A DNA stretch of 39,462 nucleotides from an uncultured Prevotellaceae bacterium (GTDB taxonomy: Bacteria > Bacteroidota > Bacteroidia > Bacteroidales > Bacteroidaceae): the NCBI GenBank assembly GCA_946404865.1, contig CAMJFC010000023.1, positions 1 to 39,462 of the forward strand. The letters run 5' to 3'. Below are positions 16,373 to 25,618 of this stretch, piece by piece (within the stretch, counting starts at the first letter, position 1; each line of letters opens with the position of its first letter). Under the pieces are notes generated by a model, which worked only from the letters and a program-made list of their open reading frames with translations, was not told the origin of the DNA and did not search any database. A program made the position numbers and the translations under genes.

Positions 16373-18439
16373 TCACCCCACCTGGCTGCCGGGCCGCACG
16401 TCTTTGGTGGTGGTCACCACGCTGAGCGACTCGTCGGCATCGACGGCCGAGAGAATCATGCCCTGGCTCTCGATGCCCATCATCTTGCGCGGGGCGAAGT
16501 TGGCCACGAACAGGATGCGGCGGCCGATGAGCTCCTCGGGGGCCTCGTAGAAGGCGGCGATGCCCGAGCAGATGGTGCGGTCGGTGCCGGTGCCGTCGTC
16601 GATGGTGAATTGCAGCAGTTTCTTCGACTTCTTCACCCGTTGGCAGTCTTTCACCAGTCCCACGCGTATGTCGAGCTTCTCGAAGTCGTCAAAGCTCACG
16701 GTGTCTTTGATGGGGGCAGGCTGATAGGCGGCTGCCTCGTTGGCCTTCTTGGTTGCTTCCAGTTTGTCGAGCTGTTTCTGTATCACCTCGTCTTCGATCT
16801 TCTCGAAGAGCAGGGCGGGCTCGGCCAACTGATGACCGGCTTGGAGCAGGTCGGTGCTGCCCAGCTGTTCCCATTCGAAGTGGTCGATGTTGAGCATCTC
16901 GCGCAGTTTCTTCGACGAGAAGGGCAGGAACGGCTCAAAGGCGATGGCCAGGTTGGCGGTCAACTGCAGACAGATGTTGAGGATGGTCTCACAACGCTTC
17001 GGGTCGGTCTTCCACACCTTCCACGGCTCGCAGTCGGTGATGTATTTATTTCCGATGCGTGCCAGGTTCATGGCCTCGAACTGTGCCTCGCGGAACTTAA
17101 ACTGGTCGAGCAGGGCTTCCACCTTGGCTTTCACGTCCTTGAATTCGTTGATGGCGTTTTGGTCTGTCTCGTTCAATTCTCCGCATTCGGGCACCACGCC
17201 GCTCCAGTATTTCTTGGTCAGTTGCAGGGCGCGGTTGACGAAGTTGCCGTAGATGGCCACCAATTCGTTGTTATTGCGGTCTTGGAAGTCCTTCCAAGTG
17301 AAATTGTTGTCCTTCGTCTCGGGCGCGTTGGCGGTGAGCACATAGCGCAGCACATCCTGCTTGCCCGGGAAATCCACGAGATATTCATGCAACCATACCG
17401 CCCAGTTGCGCGAGGTGGAGATTTTGTCATCCTCTAAGTTCAGGAACTCATTGGCGGGTACGTTGTCGGGCATGATATACTGTCCGTGAGCTTTCATCAT
17501 GACGGGGAAGATGATGCAGTGGAACACGATGTTGTCCTTGCCGATGAAATGCACCAGACGGGTGTCGTCGTCTTGCCACCACTGTTGCCAGGTGCCCCAA
17601 CGCTCAGGCTCTTTTTCGCACAACTCGACCGTGTTCGACACATAGCCGATGGGCGCGTCGAACCACACGTAGAGCACCTTACCCTCGGCACCCTCTACAG
17701 GTACGGGGATGCCCCAGTCGAGGTCGCGTGTCATGGCGCGGGGCTGCAGGTCCATGTCAAGCCATGACTTGCACTGGCCATAGACATTCGGGCGCCACTC
17801 TTTGTGACCTTCCAAAATCCACTGTTTCAGCCACTCCTGATAGTTGTTCAGGGGCAGGTACCAGTTTTTCGTCTCTTTCAGCACGGGCGTGCTGCCGCTG
17901 ATGGTCGATTTGGGGTTGATCAGCTCGGTGGGGGAGAGGTCGCGTCCGCATTTCTCGCACTGGTCGCCGTAGGCGTTCTCATTGTGGCAGTAAGGACATT
18001 CGCCCGTCACATAGCGGTCGGCGAGGAACTGTTTGGCCTCCTCGTCGTAGAGTTGCGTGGTCGTCTCCTCGGTCAGTTTGCCCTCGTCGTAGAGCTTGCG
18101 GAACCAATCGGCAGCAAACTGATGGTGCGTTTTCGAGGTGGTGCGGCTGTAGATGTCGAACGAGATGCCGAACTCCTCAAAACTCTTCTTGATGAGCGTG
18201 TGGTAGCGGTCCACCACGTCTTGCGGGGTGATGCCCTCCTTGCGGGCGCGGATGGTGATGGGCACACCGTGCTCATCGCTGCCGCCGATGAAGAGTACGT
18301 CTTGTTTTTTCAGGCGCAGGTAGCGCACGTAGATGTCGGCCGGCACATACACGCCGGCTAAGTGTCCGATATGTACTCCGCCATTGGCATAAGGCAGTGC
18401 GGATGTCACGGTAGTACGTTTATACTTTTTCTGTTCCAT
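16373..18439 (-). CDS. metG: Methionyl-tRNA synthetase
   Basis: The protein has 688 residues. The class I HIGH motif is at about 23-26 ([10 protein letters not shown]) and the KMSKS-equivalent is KISTS near residue 338. A zinc knuckle of the CPYC...CEKC type lies near 145-160 between the two halves of the Rossmann domain. An anticodon-binding helical domain follows. The C-terminus carries the EMAP-II/Arc1p-like tRNA-binding domain ([19 protein letters not shown], then ICSGIAAFY) that dimerises the long bacterial form. The enzyme charges initiator and elongator tRNA-Met with methionine in the cytoplasm. A well-matched promoter lies directly upstream, back to back with that of the divergent secreted-protein gene. 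The restriction-modification gene follows 28 bp downstream. Confidence 0.98.
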   Translation of the reverse strand: MEQKKYKRTTVTSALPYANGGVHIGHLAGVYVPADIYVRYLRLKKQDVLFIGGSDEHGVPITIRARKEGITPQDVVDRYHTLIKKSFEEFGISFDIYSRTTSKTHHQFAADWFRKLYDEGKLTEETTTQLYDEEAKQFLADRYVTGECPYCHNENAYGDQCEKCGRDLSPTELINPKSTISGSTPVLKETKNWYLPLNNYQEWLKQWILEGHKEWRPNVYGQCKSWLDMDLQPRAMTRDLDWGIPVPVEGAEGKVLYVWFDAPIGYVSNTVELCEKEPERWGTWQQWWQDDDTRLVHFIGKDNIVFHCIIFPVMMKAHGQYIMPDNVPANEFLNLEDDKISTSRNWAVWLHEYLVDFPGKQDVLRYVLTANAPETKDNNFTWKDFQDRNNNELVAIYGNFVNRALQLTKKYWSGVVPECGELNETDQNAINEFKDVKAKVEALLDQFKFREAQFEAMNLARIGNKYITDCEPWKVWKTDPKRCETILNICLQLTANLAIAFEPFLPFSSKKLREMLNIDHFEWEQLGSTDLLQAGHQLAEPALLFEKIEDEVIQKQLDKLEATKKANEAAAYQPAPIKDTVSFDDFEKLDIRVGLVKDCQRVKKSKKLLQFTIDDGTGTDRTICSGIAAFYEAPEELIGRRILFVANFAPRKMMGIESQGMILSAVDADESLSVVTTTKDVRPGSQVG

Positions 18440-18465
18440 GTTTTGATGTTTTTTTGTTTTGGGTG

Positions 18466-18499
18466 CAAAGTTACATCTTTTTTTTGTACTTTTGCCAAA
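18466..18499 (-). promoter_or_regulatory. Promoter of metG
   Basis: On the minus strand TTTG (18496-18499) and TAACTTTG (18466-18473) are separated by 22 bp, matching both elements of the Bacteroidetes promoter. The leader to the metG ATG is short (about 20 nt). Confidence 0.65.
18487..18494 (+). promoter_or_regulatory. Promoter -7 box of the divergent secreted-protein gene
   Basis: TACTTTTG matches TAnnTTTG and ends only 4 bp before the ATG at 18499, so a transcript from it would have almost no leader. It lies inside the metG promoter, on the other strand. No good -33 element was found. Confidence 0.45.
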
Positions 18500-19677
18500 T
18501 GATGCAAAAAAGATGTTATTTCATAGTTGCCGGCCTGTTGTTCGTTATCGTTGGGATGGCACAGCGGACGGTGGTTGCCGATCGTGTCAGCCGGCAACCT
18601 GTCGAGCATGCCAACCTTTATGCCAAGGAGGGAGGCAAGTTCCGCTCCGTCGTGGCCGACGGGCAGGGCAGGGCAGAGGTCACCTTTCCTTTCCACCGCC
18701 TTACCGTGTCGCACCTCAATTATGAGAAACAAGTGCTCACGCGCTTGCCCGACACTGTGTTTTTGGAACCTTTGGTACGGGTGGTGAGCGAGGTGACCGT
18801 CTATAGCGGTGAACCCGCGTGGATACGCAAAAAACTGAAACAGTTCGTGCGTGAGAAAGAGCGGCGTTATCACAACCGCCGTCAGGTGCTGCACTACGAC
18901 TATACCTCACAGAGCATCAGCGGCAATGAGTATTACCATTACCAGACCGACGGCTGGCTGCGCATGCCCTCGCCCGATACGAAGGGCTATGCCATCCACC
19001 CCCTGACGGGACACATCACGTCGGTGGACAGCACGAAACTGACCGATGTGGCCAACCTGAGGCGGATGCTATACGAGGATTTCGTGGATGAGTTGGATAG
19101 TAAGTTCATCAGCCAGCACCGCTTTTTCGTCGATTACGATTACGAAGGGGAGAAAAATGAGGTGTCGTTGGTGTTCCGTGGCAAGAAATATACCGACGAC
19201 CGCGGACGTTTCGTCATCGACACGGCGCGGTGTGTCATCCTCTCCGCCCAGCGCCACCTCGGACTGAAAGCCAACAAACACCTGCGTGTGTCCGACTTCA
19301 TGTTGAGCATGGCACGCATCATCAGCGGTTATAAGATTCTCGACTGGATGGTCGATTACCGTGTCACATACGCTGAGACCGACGGTTCGTGGCATCCTGC
19401 CGACATCGCATATAAGTTCTTTTTCAAAACCGATGATAACGAGAGTGATGAGTCGTCGGAGGAGTTCACCCGCGAGACGGGTGGCGGCTTCTCCAACATG
19501 GAATCGACCGTTGCCATTCGGAGCACAGACATCCAACCCGATGACAGCATCGCTTGGAAACCCCTCCCGCGTTCATGGATTTTGAAATATAATACCGATG
19601 AGGAGCGCGCCTACGAGGTGGAACTCTCGCACTTGCCCGCAACGTTCAGTTTGATGGATGCAAGAAAAGAAGAATAA
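18499..19677 (+). CDS. Secreted protein with an N-terminal carboxypeptidase-regulatory-like (CarboxypepD_reg) fold
   Basis: The start [12 protein letters not shown] at 18499 gives 392 residues and a clean Sec signal ending in VGMAQ; the 15 extra codons upstream lie in the promoter. Residues of about 22-85 ([20 protein letters not shown], then [20 protein letters not shown]) look like the beta-sandwich that opens many TonB-dependent receptors and surface proteins of Bacteroidetes. The rest ([18 protein letters not shown], then a beta-rich region) has no signature I can name. No TonB barrel or C-terminal sorting signal is present, so it is probably periplasmic or attached to the outer membrane. 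It is followed after 72 bp by the NRPS gene on the same strand; a functional link is not shown. Confidence 0.75.
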   Translation: MMQKRCYFIVAGLLFVIVGMAQRTVVADRVSRQPVEHANLYAKEGGKFRSVVADGQGRAEVTFPFHRLTVSHLNYEKQVLTRLPDTVFLEPLVRVVSEVTVYSGEPAWIRKKLKQFVREKERRYHNRRQVLHYDYTSQSISGNEYYHYQTDGWLRMPSPDTKGYAIHPLTGHITSVDSTKLTDVANLRRMLYEDFVDELDSKFISQHRFFVDYDYEGEKNEVSLVFRGKKYTDDRGRFVIDTARCVILSAQRHLGLKANKHLRVSDFMLSMARIISGYKILDWMVDYRVTYAETDGSWHPADIAYKFFFKTDDNESDESSEEFTRETGGGFSNMESTVAIRSTDIQPDDSIAWKPLPRSWILKYNTDEERAYEVELSHLPATFSLMDARKEE

Positions 19678-19749
19678 CCGTGTTTTACATGGTCTGTTCA
19701 TCGTTATTATATCATTTTTCATTGACTATTCACCGCTTGCCGATCACTG

Positions 19750-22700
19750 ATGTATCCTCTCTCCTCTCCGCAAATGGGCGTCTATGCCGGGTGGGCTGCC
19801 TATCCGCAGACCACAGGCTATAATCTGCCTTCAGTCGTGCCGTTCCCCCGCACGATTGATGCCGACCGGTTGGCGGCAGCCCTGCAGCGGATAGCCGACA
19901 CCCGTGAGATGTTGCATACGCGCATCTGCACGGATTCTGACGGCCGTCCCTGTCAATATGCTGACATGCAGATGCCTGTACGGGTGAAGCGGATGCGAAT
20001 GAGCGACGACGAGGCGCGTCATTTTATCTACCAGGATTTCGTTCGTCCCTTTGCCATCGATGGCAGCGAACCTCTGGCGCGCTTTGCTGTCATCGAGACG
20101 CCGCAGTTTCATTATCTGCTGATTGATATGCACCACGTCATCGCCGATGGTCTGACGATTGTTCACAGTCTGCTCGGCATCGACCTGCCATGTGCTTATC
20201 AGGGGTTACCGCTCCTGCCCGCCACGGGTTCCCTTTATCAGATGGCCGACGAGGAGCAGGCTCGTTGTCTGACCGATGATTACCAGCGGGCTGCCGAACA
20301 CCAACGGGCGCGTTTCCGCGATGTGCCGTTTGCCCGTTTGTCGGCCGAGACCTCTGAGGCATGGGGGCCACCCTGCGCCGGTCGTCGTTTCTCGACCGGC
20401 AGCGTGTGGATGAGTGGTGCGCGGTTAACGGGCTGACTCCCAATCTGTTGTGGTTGGGTGCCTTCGGACTGGTCATGGCCCGTTGGTGCCGTCAGCGGCG
20501 CATCGCCTTTACCGTCATCAACCACGGTCGGCGCGGTCGTCAGTATGCCGATGCCTACGGTATGTTTGTCCGGTCGGCTCCGGTCATCGCCGACACGTGT
20601 GGGGCTCGAGCAGAACCTCATGCCGGGAGTGCTACGGTCATCGATTATGTCCGTTCGATGCGGAGCGAGTTGAACAGCACCATCCGCCATGCCGCCTATC
20701 CTTTCACTCATTTCTGCCGCGACATGGAGGTGACACCGGATGTGGCGTTCGGCTTCCAAGCCACCGTGCAGGAGTTGGTCACTTTAGACGGTTGTTCGGT
20801 GCAGGGGTGGCAGTTGCCCCCGCCCATGACCCGTAACGACCTGAGTTGCATGGTGTATGTCACCGACAGTCGGTATGAGGTGAGGATGGAGTCGAGTGAG
20901 GCGCTCAATAGTGCTTTCACCTTACAAGCGCTTGCCGATGCTGTGGTGTGGACCGCAGGCAATATGATGGCGCACCCCGAGGCGCTACTGGCCGACATCG
21001 CCATTGTCAGTGAAGCGGAGGGGCAACGGCTCCTCACACTGTCGCAAGGCGAAAAGATGGAATACGAGGAAAACGACACTTTTCTCCGCCTCTTTCTCCG
21101 CCAAGCGGCTCTGAAACCCGATGCTGTCGCGGTGACCGATGTCTCAGGCTCGCTCACCTATCATGAACTGGCGGAGCGGACGGCGGAAAAAGCCACGCAA
21201 TGGACACGCCAGGGTTACGCCGCAGGCGATATCATCCCCGTCAAGGCGGAACAGACCCAAGCGTTCCTCATCGCCGTCATCGCCGCATGGCGCATCGGGG
21301 CATGTATAGAGGTAAGAGGTATGGGGCAAGAGGTAATTTCGGGGCAAGGGGCAGGGAGCAAGGGGCAAGAGAATACTCATCAAACAGACTATTGTCTTCA
21401 CTCCTCCACTCCTCCACTCCTTCACTCCCCCAACAATCTCCTTCACTCCCCCAACAATTGTCTTCACTCCCCAAACAATCTCCTTCACTCCCCCAACGTT
21501 CTCCTTCACTCCTCCACTCCTTCACTCCTTCACTCCCCAGATTTGGCTTACATCATGTACACTTCGGGTTCCACGGGCACTCCGAAAGGGGTGATGGTGT
21601 CGCAACGGGCTTTGACCCATTTCATCCACTTCATCGTGCGTGCATGGCAACTCACGTCACAGAGCCGGATTGCCTGTCATGCCTCTGTGGCGTTCGATGC
21701 GTCGGTGGAAGACCTCTTCCCTGTGCTCACCACGGGCGGACAACTGTTCATCGTGCCCGAACCCATACGACGCGACCCCGACCGTCTCTGCCAGTATCTC
21801 ATCGACCATGGCATCACGGGCTGTTGCATGACCACCCAGTGGGGGGTGATGATGGCAGAGCGTTATGACCTGCCCCTCGACTACCTCTGTCTGGGTGGTG
21901 AGCGGCTGATGGTGGCACCGCACTGCAGGGGACGGGTCATCAATACCTACGGACCGACGGAAATGACGGTTGACGCCACCTATTATGAACTGGAACCGGG
22001 TCGTCATTACGACACCATCCCCATCGGACGTCCTTTGCCCGATCTCTCGGCGTATGTCGTTGACGTTGAGGGACATCTGTTGCCGCAAGGAGCCACGGGC
22101 GAATTGTGGTTGGCAGGTCCGCAGATGGCTGAAGGCTATTGGGGCGATGCGGCGCTCACCGCACAGAAGTTCACCGCTTGCCGTTTCACCGAAGGGCGTG
22201 TCTATCATACGGGCGACCTGGCACGGTGGAACGACGAAGGCCTGTTGGAGTTCATGGGGCGCATCGACCGGCAGGTGAAATTGCGGGGCTACCGCATCGA
22301 ACCGGGACAAGTGGAGTGTGCCCTCTTGCGCATTCCGGGGGTGCAGCAAGCCGTTGTCGTGGTGCGCCCCGTCGGCGGACAGGAGCAACTCTGCGCTTAT
22401 TTCTCGGCCAACAAGGTCATCACGCCCGCAGAGATGAAAACCGCGTTGTCGGCGGCACTGCCCGCATATATGGTTCCTGTGGCTTATCTGCAGATGGACC
22501 GTTTGCCCGTCACTTCATCCGACAAGGTGGATACGGACTCATTGCCGGCTATCACGGGGTTGACGTCAGAGGCAGACTATGTGGCACCGACCACGGAACT
22601 TGAGCGGCAGTGGTGTGGCATCTTTGCCCGGGTGTTGGGCGTAGAGAGGGTAGGGGTTACTGACGATTTCTTTGCCCTCGGAGGCACCTCGCTCACTGCC

Positions 22701-23873
22701 ATCCACCTGCTCACAGCGGCGGCAGAACAAGGGTTGCGGCTTACTTACGACCAAATCTTTGAGCATCCCACGGTGGCTTCGTTGGTGCAGGTGGCTTCAT
22801 TGGTGCAGGGTGCTTCATTGGAGCAGGGTGCAAGGGACATGGGGCAGGAAAATACCACATCTACAAGTAGGGACGCGGCGTGCCGCGTCCGTCAGGAAGT
22901 AGCATCAAATACCACATCCAATATTGCACATTCCACGTTCGATGTTTCACACTCCACGCTCCATGTTCCACATTCCACGTTTTTAACCGGTGCTACGGGA
23001 TTCTTAGGCATCCATGTACTGTGGGAATTATTGGGAAGGGGGTGTCATGTGGCGTGCTTGGTTCGTGCCACTGACGATAAACAGGCGTTCGCCCGTCTTC
23101 TCGACGTTTGGCAGTGGTATTTCCCCGACTCCCCCCATCCTTCACCCTCCACCCTCACCGTCATTGCCGCCGACATCACCGCCCCTTCGTTGGCATCTAT
23201 GTCCCTCGTTCGCGAGGGGACAGGGGCGGGACTCCTCATTCATTGCGCTGCCGATGTGCGTCAGTATGCCCCGGGCGACCAACTCCATCGGACCAATGTG
23301 GAGGGTACGCGCCATGTCATTGACTTTTGTCTGCGTCACCATCTGCACATGACACATATCTCCACCATTTCTTTGGGACAAGAATATGAGCGCGGACTGT
23401 CATCTGAGCGCGGACTGTCATCTGGGCGCCTCACTCCTTATCTCCTTTCCAAGGCCGAGGCGGAGAACGTGGTCACTGAGGCCATTCGTGAGCAGGGGTT
23501 ACACGCGCAGATACTCCGTGTGGGCAACCTCACCGCCCGTCAGCGTGACGGTGTCTTTCAGCGTTATCCTGATACGAACGCCTTTTATGCGCTCAGTCAG
23601 GCCTTGCAGACCATGGGATGCTATCCCGCGAACATGGCGGATGTCGAGGTCGATATGTCGCCCGTGGATTTGTCGGCACAATGGGTGGCAGACGCCCTTG
23701 CCCGACCTTTCGATGGCAGTGTGGCGGATGTGTCGAACCCCGAAAAGACCACTGTCGGCGTCATCGCCCGCCAATGGCACCTCTCACCTGTCAGCAGCGG
23801 TGAGTTTGCTGCACGCCTTCATGCCGCACCACTCACCGACCTCCAGCGTTTCATGCTTACCACTCCCAAATAA
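19750..23873 (+). CDS. Single-module NRPS (condensation-adenylation-PCP-thioester reductase), split by a -1 frameshift
   Basis: The frame from 19750 runs into a stop at 20436, and an overlapping frame from 20361 continues to 23873. One extra G in the G5 run at 20363-20367 would join them into about 1374 residues. The condensation domain has the catalytic HHVIADG motif (near residue 126). The adenylation domain has YTSGSTGTPKG (near 603), FDASVEDLF, NTYGPTE, YHTGDLARW and SDKVD with the A10 lysine; aligning by eye to GrsA gives the pocket residues D-A-E-C-C-G-T-V-D-K, whose VDK end is seen in some Glu/Gln codes. The carrier domain has DDFFALGGTSL with the pantetheine serine near 980. The reductase domain has TGATGFLG and the YLLSK catalytic pair. 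The family releases products as aldehydes or alcohols. Low-complexity DNA replaces the A2-A3 segment, and further repeats fill linkers. No PPTase or partner module is nearby. Confidence 0.85.
21312..21540 (+). repeat. Low-complexity repeat block inside the NRPS adenylation domain
   Basis: The block starts with GGGGCAAG-type words and continues from about 21396 with TTCACTCC, TCCACTCC and CCCCAACAATC words. It is open in the coding frame (HSPNNLLHSPNN and similar) and lies between the A2 region and the A3 motif. Closely similar words occur in the intergenic stretch at 23881-23950. Confidence 0.85.
22773..22826 (+). repeat. 18-bp tandem repeat, 3 units, after the NRPS carrier domain
   Basis: Three 18-bp units with a few mismatches encode VASLVQ, VASLVQ and GASLEQ. 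They extend the linker after helix 4 of the carrier domain without breaking the frame. Confidence 0.8.
22867..22890 (+). repeat. GTAG-headed REP element (family A) inside the NRPS gene
   Basis: These 24 nt are identical to the core at 10630-10653: GTAG, then a hairpin with a 9-bp stem. Here it is translated as part of the linker (SRDAACRVR) between carrier and reductase domains. Confidence 0.8.
22926..22980 (+). repeat. CATTCCACGT-type short repeats in the carrier-reductase linker of the NRPS
   Basis: Words such as CACATTCCACGT, CACACTCCACGCT and CATGTTCCACATT repeat with a period of 10-12 bp and are translated as HSTFDVSHSTLHVPHSTF. They run directly into the reductase start (LTGATGFLG). 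Confidence 0.7.
23388..23423 (+). repeat. 18-bp perfect tandem duplication in the NRPS reductase domain
   Basis: GAGCGCGGACTGTCATCT occurs twice in a row, encoding ERGLSSERGLSS. It lies just before the catalytic YxxxK motif, in a loop that normally varies. Confidence 0.85.
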
Positions 23874-23875
23874 CT

Positions 23876-23970
23876 ATTTTCCAAACTCCCAAACTCCCCA
23901 AAACTATCGTCTTCACTCCTTCACTCCTCCACTCCTTCACTCCTAAAAAACTATTGTCCACACTCCCAAC
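23876..23970. repeat. Intergenic short repeats after the NRPS
   Basis: Words AAACTCCC, TTCACTCC and TCCACTCC fill the stretch between the NRPS stop codon and the pepD leader. They resemble the block inside the adenylation domain at 21396-21540. No gene is seen here. Confidence 0.7.
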
Positions 23971-24024
23971 AAAACAAAAACTCATTTTCTTGATAGAAAA
24001 AGCCTATAAATTCGAAATTTTGAC

Positions 24025-24032
24025 TACATTTG
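24025..24032 (+). promoter_or_regulatory. Promoter -7 box of pepD
   Basis: TACATTTG matches TAnnTTTG, 25 bp upstream of the pepD ATG at 24058. A -33 TTG at the usual distance is not evident. Confidence 0.45.
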
Positions 24033-24057
24033 CAGCAGATATCAAAAAGAAATAACT

Positions 24058-25506
24058 ATGTCGAATTGTGAATTTGTTCTGCCGCCCGTAGATGCGGTAT
24101 TCGAGATTTTCAAACAATTGAACCAGATACCACGTCCCTCACACCATGAGGAACGCGTGGCCGATTTCCTCTGTCAGTATGCGGAGCGGTTAGGGTTGGA
24201 GTATGACCGGGATGCGCACAACTGCGTGGTCATACGTAAACCGGCGTCACCCGACTACGAACAGTCGGAGCCGGTCGTACTGCTCAACCACATGGACATG
24301 GTGTGCGTGGGCATGAACGACCCGTTGAACGACCCCGTGCAGGCTTATACCGACGGCGGATGGATGAAGGCGCGAGGCACCTCGCTCGGCGCAGACAACG
24401 GTATCGGTCTGTCGATGGCACTTGCCGTTCTCGCCGACGACACCATCGAGCATCCTGCCCTTGAGGTGATGACCACCACCAACGAGGAGGATGGCATGTC
24501 GGGCGCCGCCAATCTCTCGCCGGATTTCCTGAAGGGGCGGAAGGTCATCAATCTCGATTCGGAGGATTACGACACCATCACCACAGGGGCTGCGGGCGCT
24601 TATCTGCAATTACACCGCATCCCGGTCGCCCTGCAACCGGCACCCAAAGGTAAGTATCGCTGGTACCGTATCACCATCAGCGGAGGACAGGGTGGACACT
24701 CCGGTGTGGACATCAATAAAGGACGTGCGTCGGCTGTCGTGCTCACCTGGGCTGTCCTGGCCGCCATCTACAATGAGTACGACTTCAGTCTGTCGTCTAT
24801 CCGCGTGGGCGAGGCCAATGCCTCCATTGCCTCTTCGGCAGAGATGGTCATTTGCGTGCCTTCGGGCGAGGCGGCAGAGTTTGTCAAGTCGCAAGAGGAG
24901 TCGTTCAATGCCTGGATTGCCGAGGAGTATGGCACGACCGACCCCGATGTGCGCTGCCATATCGAAAAGACAACACCGCAGGACACCGTCATCAACGATG
25001 AGGCGTTGGATGGCCTGCTTACTGCCTTGGAGCAGATACCGCAAGGTGTGGTGAAGATGAGCGAGACGATGCCCGGCACGGTGGAGACATCAAATAATGT
25101 GGGACGTATCGTCAGCGAGGGCGACCATCTGCTTGTCTCCACGCACACGCGCAGTTTCATCGATGCCGACATGGAGGCTTTGGGCAAGGATATCCGCGAG
25201 GCGTTTGCCGCACAGGGTGCTACCTCGGAGTTGGTGATGTCAGCGCCGGCTTGGCAGGAGAACCCCGACTCAGACTTCCTCCGTCTCACCTCCGATGTGT
25301 TCTTGGATGTGCTGGGTTGGCGTCCGCGGCCTGTGGCCATGCATTTCGTCTTAGAGGCGGGTTATTTCGTCCAGAAATATCCTGGTATCGAGATGGCGAG
25401 CATCGGTCCGCGCATCATCGAACCCCACTCCGCCAAAGAGCGTGTCGAACTCAGCACCATCAACGACATCTGGCGCGTGCTCATCGTTTTGTTAAGCAGA
25501 CTCTGA
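24058..25506 (+). CDS. pepD: Aminoacyl-histidine dipeptidase (M20/M28-type, PepD)
   Basis: The protein has 482 residues, the usual length for bacterial PepD. The metal-binding residues lie in LLNHMDMVC (first His/Asp), SLGADNGIGL (bridging Asp), TNEEDGMSG (catalytic and ligand Glu pair), NLDSEDYD, and IEPHSAKERV near the C-terminus (last His). GGQGGHSGVDINKGR is the conserved lid-domain segment. It is a cytosolic di-zinc enzyme that splits unspecific dipeptides, including Xaa-His. It has its own promoter-like box and is not obviously linked to the NRPS before it. It is convergent with the pectate lyase gene downstream. Confidence 0.96.
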   Translation: MSNCEFVLPPVDAVFEIFKQLNQIPRPSHHEERVADFLCQYAERLGLEYDRDAHNCVVIRKPASPDYEQSEPVVLLNHMDMVCVGMNDPLNDPVQAYTDGGWMKARGTSLGADNGIGLSMALAVLADDTIEHPALEVMTTTNEEDGMSGAANLSPDFLKGRKVINLDSEDYDTITTGAAGAYLQLHRIPVALQPAPKGKYRWYRITISGGQGGHSGVDINKGRASAVVLTWAVLAAIYNEYDFSLSSIRVGEANASIASSAEMVICVPSGEAAEFVKSQEESFNAWIAEEYGTTDPDVRCHIEKTTPQDTVINDEALDGLLTALEQIPQGVVKMSETMPGTVETSNNVGRIVSEGDHLLVSTHTRSFIDADMEALGKDIREAFAAQGATSELVMSAPAWQENPDSDFLRLTSDVFLDVLGWRPRPVAMHFVLEAGYFVQKYPGIEMASIGPRIIEPHSAKERVELSTINDIWRVLIVLLSRL

Positions 25507-25558
25507 GAATTCGATCATTATTCAAATCATCAAGGAGTAGGAACACTTTGACTAATGT

Positions 25559-25606
25559 CCTTTAACTTCCTTAACTTCTTTAACTTCCCAAACCTTCCTT
25601 AACTTC
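25559..25606. repeat. TTTAACTTCC short tandem repeats between pepD and the pectate lyase gene
   Basis: About five copies of CTTTAACTTC- and CCTTAACTTC-type words with a period near 10 bp fill most of this 112-bp convergent gap. No terminator hairpin was seen here. Confidence 0.65.
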
Positions 25607-25618
25607 GCATAAGAACCA

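Noticed and set aside
20355..20440. Programmed ribosomal frameshift in the NRPS
   Set aside because: The site is a plain G5 run without a classical slippery heptamer and without an obvious downstream pseudoknot; an indel is simpler.
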